Source: Bacteroidaceae bacterium (GTDB lineage: Bacteria; Bacteroidota; Bacteroidia; Bacteroidales; Bacteroidaceae). Taken from it: a DNA stretch of 12,012 bases. Position numbers and translations under genes: made by a program. Under the pieces are notes generated by a model. That model was not told the origin of the DNA, made no database searches, and saw only the letters and a list, made by a program, of their open reading frames with translations. The stretch lies in the NCBI GenBank assembly GCA_900772575.1, contig CAAHEN010000130.1, forward strand, positions 1 to 12,012. Direction: 5' to 3'. Position 1 is the stretch's first letter. Every line of letters begins with the position of its first letter. Shown here one piece after another: positions 7,801-12,012 of this stretch.

Positions 7801-8724
7801 TCATGTAATTCCCAAGAAGTTACTCATACGATCAATGCATCGTTTCTTTTGGCTAAGATCAGGATGAACATACAGATTGAGCGTAGTGGCCACATTGGAA
7901 TGGCCGAGTATGGCGCTTACCGTTTTATAATCACATTGGCTCTCAATGCATCGGGTCGCAAATGTGTGTCTTAGCCCGTGAAAGACCAGATGGGGAATAT
8001 TCAACCGCTTTAGCAACCTGCCAAAATAATCGCGGTAAGAGCGTGGCTCTTTAGATTGTGTGGAAGTTCCAACAACATATGTGGCTTGGGACTGTTTTCT
8101 GACAACTTTCAAAGACTGAAAAAGTTGTTTGGAGATAGGTATCTCACGGCAGGAGCTCTTTGTCTTGGGAGAAGAGTGAACCCTCTCAGTCGTCTTCGAT
8201 TCGCAGTTATATATTCTGCCAACCGTATGCCTTACGGTGATTGTCCTCTGTAAAAAATCCACATCTTCCCATTTCAATGCACACACTTCACCGATTCTCA
8301 TCCCCGTGCAAAGGGCTAACAGGACACCGATATTTTGCGGCGTAGGCTGTTCTATCAAATGATGCATCAATATCCGTTGATGGTTCAAGGATAAAGTAGG
8401 TAACAGACGGGCTCCCGTGTCGGTAGGATATTTGATATCCCATTCTTCAAAAGGGAAAATCCTGTGCTTGTTCCCGTATTTGACAACGGATTTGAGCACC
8501 GCCACCATGTCCCTGACCGTTTTCCGTGCCAATCCTTCAGCACATTTGCTTAGCACAAATCGCTGAACATCACATTCTGCAATCGTTTTCATCGCACCGA
8601 ATTGTGGCAACAGATGGGTCTGCAACGTAAGCAGATAAGCGCACAGGGTGGAATGTCTCACGATCGGACGTTTCGCATCACACCAGATCTGGGAGACCTC
8701 TTGAAATGTTTTCTTCCTGTTCAT
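7801..8724 (-). CDS. Tyrosine recombinase / site-specific integrase
   Basis: This 307-residue protein is complete. A SAM-like core-binding N-terminal domain (about residues 5-95) is followed by the catalytic domain, with the R-K-H-R-H-Y set visible: R143 in CTGMRIGEVCAL, the beta-hairpin lysine at 187 or 189 in SSPKTKSSCREIP, H249 and R252 in FHGLRHTFATR, H275 in LGHSNVATTLNLY and nucleophile Y285. Such enzymes cut and rejoin DNA at short sites, for integration, excision or inversion. In Bacteroides, relatives next to hsdS genes invert segments and switch specificity. Here it lies beside a broken hsdS and two genes from the methyltransferase end cassettes, so an invertase role is plausible. 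It reads opposite to the hsdS operon. Confidence 0.93.
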   Translation of the reverse strand: MNRKKTFQEVSQIWCDAKRPIVRHSTLCAYLLTLQTHLLPQFGAMKTIAECDVQRFVLSKCAEGLARKTVRDMVAVLKSVVKYGNKHRIFPFEEWDIKYPTDTGARLLPTLSLNHQRILMHHLIEQPTPQNIGVLLALCTGMRIGEVCALKWEDVDFLQRTITVRHTVGRIYNCESKTTERVHSSPKTKSSCREIPISKQLFQSLKVVRKQSQATYVVGTSTQSKEPRSYRDYFGRLLKRLNIPHLVFHGLRHTFATRCIESQCDYKTVSAILGHSNVATTLNLYVHPDLSQKKRCIDRMSNFLGIT

Positions 8725-8770
8725 ATATTGAGAGCGTTCATTGATGTAACCCTGTCAATATAATACACTT

Positions 8771-9943
8771 TTATCTATTACCCTTCGAACGGTTATGGGT
8801 TTTGCAAAGCATTTCGCAGTTTCCAATGTTGGTCGCCCCTCCCTTGCTCCATGCCGTTACGTGGTCCGCATCCATTTCCGACAACTTGTAGATACGGGTT
8901 TTGTTGGCGTTGTCTCCCAAGGCGCAGAGAGGGCAGTTGGAAATGCCTCGCTTCTCGGCCGCCTCGGTCTGGCGTTTGTAAGCCGCGCGCTTGGTCGATT
9001 CTTCAAAAATGCGAATGTCAAGCAACTTTTTGTCTGTCTCTCCGCCTAATACATACTCGTAAATGTTGCGAGGGCACCGCACGCTTTCGTCCGCCCGCAA
9101 GGCTTTCACCCGTTCCGTCACATGGTCAATGCTATAAGGAGTGGCATGATACGTTTCATACAGTCGCCCCCATTCCAAACCGCACATGTCTCGCTCCACC
9201 ATGGTGAATGTGGTAGAGACCCAGTCTATTACAGAACGGAAATAGTTTTCAAGCTCTCCGATAGAGCTGTCATGGCGATGCTGGCTCATATAGGCATCTA
9301 TGCTCATTCCCTTGCTGCCGCAAATCCATTTGAGGGCTTCCGCCAGATAGTCCTGTCGCTTTACATCACCTTTGATATAATGGCTCCATTTCTGGACTTC
9401 TGCATTTTGCGAATTGCTGAACACACGCTTGGCGGCGTTGACAAACGCACCCGAAAATATGGCATTGAGCAATTCCTGCTCTTTGAGCGGAACGCCTACA
9501 ATGTTGATGGTCTTGAACCACTCCTTTATCTCTTTCTCTTCTCCCTCACATTCATAGATAAGCAATGGGGATTGCAGGATGCGCCTCCGTAGTTCCTCGG
9601 GCAATCCTGAAAAATATTGCACATTGTCGGCCTCGTCCTTGATGGCGAATTTACCTGTAACGAACCGCCCGAAAGACGTGATACGCTGTTGTCCGTCAAG
9701 CACCTCGAACCTTCCGTCCGCTGTACGATTGAAATAGATTAGCCCGATGGGGTAGCCTTTCAGCAGCGATTCAATCACGGCTACATCGCGCTTGCCGTCA
9801 TTGTAGATGTAGTGGCGTTGATATTCGGGCTGAATGGTGAGCCGTCCGTCCAACCCGAACAAGCCTTTTCCCTCCAACTCATTATAGGTAAACCCCTTGC
9901 AGAGGTCTGCCACCGTCCATTCGGTATGTAATGTTGTCTTCAT
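8771..9943 (-). CDS. DUF262 domain protein with C-terminal HNH nuclease
   Basis: From the ATG at 9943 this is a 390-residue protein. The N-terminal DUF262 (ParB/GmrS-like) domain carries QPEYQR and, about 40 residues later, the hallmark DGQQR motif, which in GmrSD-type enzymes belongs to the nucleotide-handling site. The C-terminus is an HNH nuclease: zinc pair CPLC, then DADHVTAWSKGGATNIGN and CEMLCKTHNRSKGN with the H, N and H positions kept. An upstream GTG at 9985 would add 14 residues; the ATG is preferred because MKTTLHTEWTV is a plausible family opening. It is probably a DNA-cutting restriction factor. It lies downstream of the EcoRI-type methyltransferase on the same strand, so the two may form a modification-restriction pair. 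Confidence 0.88.
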   Translation of the reverse strand: MKTTLHTEWTVADLCKGFTYNELEGKGLFGLDGRLTIQPEYQRHYIYNDGKRDVAVIESLLKGYPIGLIYFNRTADGRFEVLDGQQRITSFGRFVTGKFAIKDEADNVQYFSGLPEELRRRILQSPLLIYECEGEEKEIKEWFKTINIVGVPLKEQELLNAIFSGAFVNAAKRVFSNSQNAEVQKWSHYIKGDVKRQDYLAEALKWICGSKGMSIDAYMSQHRHDSSIGELENYFRSVIDWVSTTFTMVERDMCGLEWGRLYETYHATPYSIDHVTERVKALRADESVRCPRNIYEYVLGGETDKKLLDIRIFEESTKRAAYKRQTEAAEKRGISNCPLCALGDNANKTRIYKLSEMDADHVTAWSKGGATNIGNCEMLCKTHNRSKGNR

Positions 9944-10115
9944 ATATAGAGTAAGTATTTCACGGTAACTGTTTCTTTTCTTCACTCTCTAGAGATGAAT
10001 CAAGAGCAATTCCTCTTTTGGCACTCAGCGGGCTGATAACCGCCTTGTCTGTTTTTTGCTTCCAATTCCATACGGGTAATTATACTGAGTCATGATATCA
10101 TATTTTTGATCCTTA
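9944..10115. other. Spacer with an unassigned open frame on the minus strand
   Basis: No recognised gene. On - a 39-codon frame without a start (10079 down to a stop at 9960-9962) reads NWKQKTDKAVISPLSAKRG and ends EEKKQLP. It looks like a natural protein tail but matches no family I can name. It may be a scrap of a lost gene. Confidence 0.3.
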
Positions 10116-10217
10116 GTTGAAATATTAAGGTTTAGAAAAGGGAATGATGATAGGGATTTAGTCATAAATGGCATATCACCTTATTTCCGTATTCTGATCA
10201 AAAAATTGAAATATTAG
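10116..10217 (+). pseudogene. Silent methyltransferase end A (RFRKGND type)
   Basis: On + this 33-codon stretch reads VEILRFRKGNDDRDLVINGI, then SPYFRILIKKLKY and a stop. The pattern (F/V)EI..FRKGND..DL..NG..PYFRILI is one of the alternative C-termini I recall for EcoRI-family adenine methyltransferases of Bacteroidetes. It has no start; the same frame is closed by TGA at 10107-10109. It faces the methyltransferase gene head-on, begins with the seam TTGAAATATTA, and overlaps the start of end B by 13 bases. Confidence 0.7.
10117..10129 (+). repeat. Seam repeat, + copy 1 (start of end A)
   Basis: TTGAAATATTAAG, encoding the (x)EIL step. It is one of four copies of TTGAAAT(A/C)TTA(A/G)G in 350 bases; this one precedes end A. 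Confidence 0.65.
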
Positions 10218-10327
10218 GGATAGATAGATATATCGAGGACAATCCCAATCGTGGAAAACGATTCACTATTGATGACCGTGAAATATATGCAAGGGTGCTC
10301 ATTAGATTTATATCACGTGACGGATAA
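10205..10327 (+). pseudogene. Silent methyltransferase end B (GIDRYIEDNP type)
   Basis: On + 40 codons read IEILGIDRYIEDNPNRGKRF, then TIDDREIYARVLIRF and a stop at 10325-10327. This is a second kind of C-terminus known among EcoRI-family methyltransferases (GIDRY.EDNP..G.RF......YARILIR). It has no start and no body of its own on +. It begins at another copy of the seam (10206-10218), and its last 20 bases overlap end C, which is read from the opposite strand. Confidence 0.75.
10206..10218 (+). repeat. Seam repeat, + copy 2 (start of end B)
   Basis: TTGAAATATTAGG, 89 bases after copy 1. It continues GGATA, as does the minus-strand copy at the end of the methyltransferase body, giving 16 of 17 matching bases between the two. 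Confidence 0.7.
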
Positions 10328-10445
10328 AGATACGCTTATATATTCTATTTGAATGAACAAGGGGTTGTGCGACATGACAATTTGATTTCCACAAACCATT
10401 TGAAAAGCCTTTTCCTTCACTTTCAGTAGCACCTAAGATTTCAAC
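10308..10445 (-). pseudogene. Methyltransferase end C, out of frame with the body (GATESEGKGF type)
   Basis: On - 45 codons read VEILGATESEGKGFSNGLW, then QPLVHSNRIYKRIFIRHVI and a stop. This is a third C-terminal type of EcoRI-family methyltransferases. It follows the body directly but lies in another frame: the body stops at 10456, before end C is reached. It begins at a seam copy (10444-10432). If the frame were restored, body plus end C would give about 370 residues, a normal family length. Confidence 0.75.
10432..10444 (-). repeat. Seam repeat, - copy (start of end C)
   Basis: On - TTGAAATCTTAGG. It is a perfect 13-base direct repeat of the copy at 10455-10467, with a period of 23 bases. 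Confidence 0.75.
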
Positions 10446-10454
10446 CAATGTATC

Positions 10455-10467
10455 CCTAAGATTTCAA
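10455..10467 (-). repeat. Seam repeat, - copy (end of methyltransferase body)
   Basis: On - TTGAAATCTTAGG, directly after the conserved KYCPEQ of the methyltransferase body. The expected join CAA-TTT-GAA (QFE) appears as CAATTGAA, one T short, which throws the body into a stop four codons later. Confidence 0.75.
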
Positions 10468-11433
10468 TTGCTCCGGACAATACTTAGTCAGAAAAGAAAT
10501 AGGAACTCCCATTACTCCTTTATAATCTGACGGTATTGCATCTGTAAAAGGGACTTCGATGGCATCATAATTATCGTAGTGGTCGTAAGTAGTTTTGCCT
10601 TTTAATTCCTTATGCTTAGAGAAGCGTAAATTATCAGCCATCGTCATTAGTGGGATAGGCTCATGACGACGACCATGTTCTATACTTGTAAACCAACAAG
10701 AATTGCCTAATCGAGTGTAATTGCCTACGTATCCCAATCGTGCCGCTTTTGCCCTGTCTTTCTCATCAATCTTAGCCCCATCGGGAACACCAAATACCAT
10801 ATCATTTCCGTTTCCTGTTGCACCAAGCCATACTTTGTTATCTTTAATCAGTGGGAATACTTCTTTATATGTAATGGCATTCATGTTACCTATTACAGCA
10901 AACATCTTTCCACCCTCCATTATCCATGCCAAGAAATCGCGGAACAAGGAAAAAGGCGGATTGGTTATAATGAAGTCCGCCTCATCACGCAAATCGGTGA
11001 CCTCTTTGCTGCGGAAATCTCCGTCACCCTCCATGTATTCCCATTTAATGTCTTCAATGTCAATGCGGCCGTCCCCTGTGTGGTCATGGTCAAGAATGAA
11101 TATCTTCCCTTTCACTTGCGTTTTGGCAGGATCGAATTGGGGCGCGTCTTGTTCTAAAAATGAAAATTGATAAGGCGTTTTGTACTTCTTGCTATCCGGC
11201 GCATAGCTGGTAGAAACAAGTTTTTTCAATCCCAGCTCTTCAAACTTAGCTGCAAAGTATCGGGTGAAGTTGCTATATTCGGGGTCATCGCAAGGCAACA
11301 GAACCGTCTTGCCCCGGAACACATCGGGGTTATATTCAAGGTACGCGTTCATTTCAACCTCAATGTCATGAAACTGCGTGTAGAACTCATCGTTCTTTGC
11401 CGCCTTGGCCTCTTTTAGATTCGTATTCGCCAT
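10456..11433 (-). CDS. EcoRI-family adenine-specific DNA methyltransferase, C-terminus truncated by frameshift
   Basis: This 325-residue product has the marks of EcoRI-type N6-adenine methyltransferases: the opening NLKEAKAAKNDEFYTQFHDI, the cofactor-region motif LLPCDDPEYSNFTRYF (45-60) and the catalytic NPPF motif (158-161) in FIITNPPFSLFRDFLAW. It also has AVIGNMNAITYKEVFPLI and the late motif MGVPISFLTKYCPEQ (308-322). It then ends at once with LKS. Family members continue with FEI... for roughly 45 more residues. The missing end is present downstream in another frame (end C), so the gene is out of phase or decaying; whether the short form is active is unknown. Its start overlaps the XRE remnant by 47 bases. 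It probably shields DNA from the neighbouring DUF262-HNH nuclease. Confidence 0.88.
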   Translation of the reverse strand: MANTNLKEAKAAKNDEFYTQFHDIEVEMNAYLEYNPDVFRGKTVLLPCDDPEYSNFTRYFAAKFEELGLKKLVSTSYAPDSKKYKTPYQFSFLEQDAPQFDPAKTQVKGKIFILDHDHTGDGRIDIEDIKWEYMEGDGDFRSKEVTDLRDEADFIITNPPFSLFRDFLAWIMEGGKMFAVIGNMNAITYKEVFPLIKDNKVWLGATGNGNDMVFGVPDGAKIDEKDRAKAARLGYVGNYTRLGNSCWFTSIEHGRRHEPIPLMTMADNLRFSKHKELKGKTTYDHYDNYDAIEVPFTDAIPSDYKGVMGVPISFLTKYCPEQLKS

Positions 11434-11593
11434 ATAGCTTATTTGTTATTTCGTTGGGTATAAGAAGTGTTCGCACATCCACATTCAATATCTCCGCTAT
11501 CTTGCACGGTACGGGTATTGACGGCTGCACGCTGTTCGTGGCATATGGATTGTAGCGTCCAACTGCAAATGCAAAGTTAGGGAAAGTTCTCAT
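11387..11593 (-). pseudogene. XRE-type helix-turn-helix regulator, 5'-truncated
   Basis: The clear part reads NPYATNSVQPSIPVPCKIAE, then ILNVDVRTLLIPNEITNK, which is the second half of a small XRE/Cro-like DNA-binding domain. The first helices, normally 25-30 residues, are missing: upstream of about 11560 the DNA is the right inverted repeat. The frame stays open through that repeat, with an ATG at 11593 giving a 68-residue product, MRTFPNFAFAVGRYNPY and onward. A hybrid peptide could be made, but probably not a working DNA binder. Small XRE regulators often precede methyltransferases as control proteins; the 47-base overlap with the methyltransferase start fits that. Confidence 0.65.
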
Positions 11594-11639
11594 AGAACCT
11601 GTCCTTTGACGTGTCGAAGTTGATTTTCTCCCTAAGCCC
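11560..11639 (-). repeat. Right copy of the 80-base inverted repeat
   Basis: Read on -, this matches 3671-3750 at 67 of 80 positions without gaps. It encodes GLREKINFDTSKDRFYENFP followed by a stop, better preserved than the left copy. The frame reaches back to a stop near 11725 without an ATG start, giving a short tail ending in GVQIWGYPFNR before the repeat. It fuses to the XRE remnant at its inner edge. Confidence 0.8.
11572..11579 (-). promoter_or_regulatory. Candidate promoter -7 box for the XRE remnant and methyltransferase
   Basis: On - TAACTTTG, the same TAnnTTTG box as in the left repeat, lies 138 bases before the methyltransferase ATG. No clear -33 element is seen. Confidence 0.45.
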
Positions 11640-11869
11640 TCTGTTGAAGGGGTACCCCCAGATCTGGACACCGCGAAGCCCCCAGCGCTTTCGCCGCGCA
11701 TGTGCCGTGCACCATCAATCGCACAACACCCATATCACACACACCATCATTGCACATCCAACAACCCCAAACCGCCCATTGGATCTTGTGACGGTTTTCA
11801 GGCACACGGGAACTTATCCCCAGTGTCAGCGCGACCCCATGACGGTCTAAAATTCGAGTTTAACACTGC

Positions 11870-11900
11870 TTGCTTTCGGCGCCCGGAAACCGTATCTTTG
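11870..11900 (+). promoter_or_regulatory. Bacteroidetes-type promoter near the right end
   Basis: TATCTTTG (11893-11900) fits the TAnnTTTG -7 box, with TTG at 11870-11872 in a plausible -33 position, 20 bases upstream. It is the best complete promoter candidate in the window and points to a + gene outside it. Confidence 0.6.
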
Positions 11901-11909
11901 CAGCAGAGG

Positions 11910-11938
11910 AAAAGGCTGTCCCATGCGGATGGCCTTTT
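11910..11938 (+). terminator. 12-base-pair hairpin, terminator or leader attenuator
   Basis: AAAAGGCTGTCC - CATGC - GGATGGCCTTTT forms a continuous 12-base-pair stem (two G-U pairs) with a 5-base loop. The T-run ends the stem, as in terminators with A-rich 5' arms. It starts only 10 bases after the promoter -7 box, so it may instead shape the leader of the next transcript. Confidence 0.55.
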
Positions 11939-12012
11939 ATCGTACCCTATAGCAACCCATTTCGCCACCATATGGCAAAATCGGGGCCGTTTTTTCGAAC
12001 AACTTCCCTAGG

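Larger units (their letters stand above)
11640..12012. other. Gene-free GC-rich right flank
   Basis: No gene is supported. Just outside the right repeat, - reads a decayed protein tail without a start (11640 to about 11725). From 11740 to 11860 I see only low-complexity CA-rich sequence. A promoter candidate and a hairpin follow at 11893 and 11910. Open frames here have no family features. A gene controlled by that promoter would start beyond the window. Confidence 0.55.

Noticed and set aside
7756..7974. Small + open frame overlapping the recombinase end
   Set aside because: It lies antisense to the clearly real recombinase, with no start signal or domain.
9983..9985. GTG start for the DUF262-HNH gene
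   Set aside because: Adds 14 residues not needed by the domain. The ATG at 9943 is a stronger codon and begins a plausible family N-terminus.
3671..11639. Insertion sequence or transposon with terminal inverted repeats
   Set aside because: No transposase was found, no target-site duplication is apparent, and the repeats contain coding tails and promoter boxes and are only 84% identical.
11611..12011. Open frames at the right end on +
   Set aside because: Composition is proline- and histidine-rich with no conserved motif; one runs through the promoter and hairpin. Treated as non-coding.
1..12012. CRISPR array, tRNA or rRNA
   Set aside because: No regularly spaced repeats and no tRNA or rRNA signature were seen by reading both strands, although a covariance search was not possible.

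Overview
The window looks like the chromosome of a member of the Bacteroidales. The reasons are promoter-like boxes of the Bacteroidetes -7 type (TAnnTTTG), weak or absent Shine-Dalgarno sequences, and the gene families present. No marker gene fixes the genus. By eye, the left part (1-3628) is clearly GC-rich and looks like core genome. The middle (about 3670-11640) is much more AT-rich and looks acquired. The last 370 bases return to a GC-rich, gene-free character.

Left part: a YqeY-family protein (74-526), a UvrA-like paralog with two ABC modules that lacks the UvrB-binding region (731-3226), and a small unrecognised protein (3260-3628) in the same orientation.

Middle part: a defence-type island bounded by an 80-base imperfect inverted repeat (3671-3750 and 11560-11639, 67/80 identical), each copy carrying an inward-pointing TAACTTTG box. 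From the left, on +: fic, hsdS and a DUF1016/YhcG-type PDDEXK nuclease form a tight operon, followed by a frameshifted, internally deleted second hsdS. No hsdM or hsdR is in the window. From the right, on -: a 5'-truncated XRE regulator overlaps an EcoRI-family adenine methyltransferase, followed by a DUF262-HNH protein and a complete tyrosine recombinase.

The most unusual part is 10116-10467. The methyltransferase body stops at a short seam sequence, TTGAAAT(A/C)TTA(A/G)G, which occurs four times: two copies on each strand. Three different C-terminal ends of this family follow copies of the seam, one on - (GATESEGKGF type) and two on + (RFRKGND type and GIDRYIEDNP type). An inversion between opposed seams would place either + end after the methyltransferase body. 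This layout resembles a miniature cassette-switching locus for a methyltransferase C-terminus, with a tyrosine recombinase two genes away. At present the body is out of frame with all of the ends, so the gene is either off or decaying. Stepwise decay after gene replacement is the main alternative.

Right end (11640-12012): no gene seen. It holds a decayed coding tail, a good Bacteroidetes promoter candidate and a 12-base-pair hairpin.
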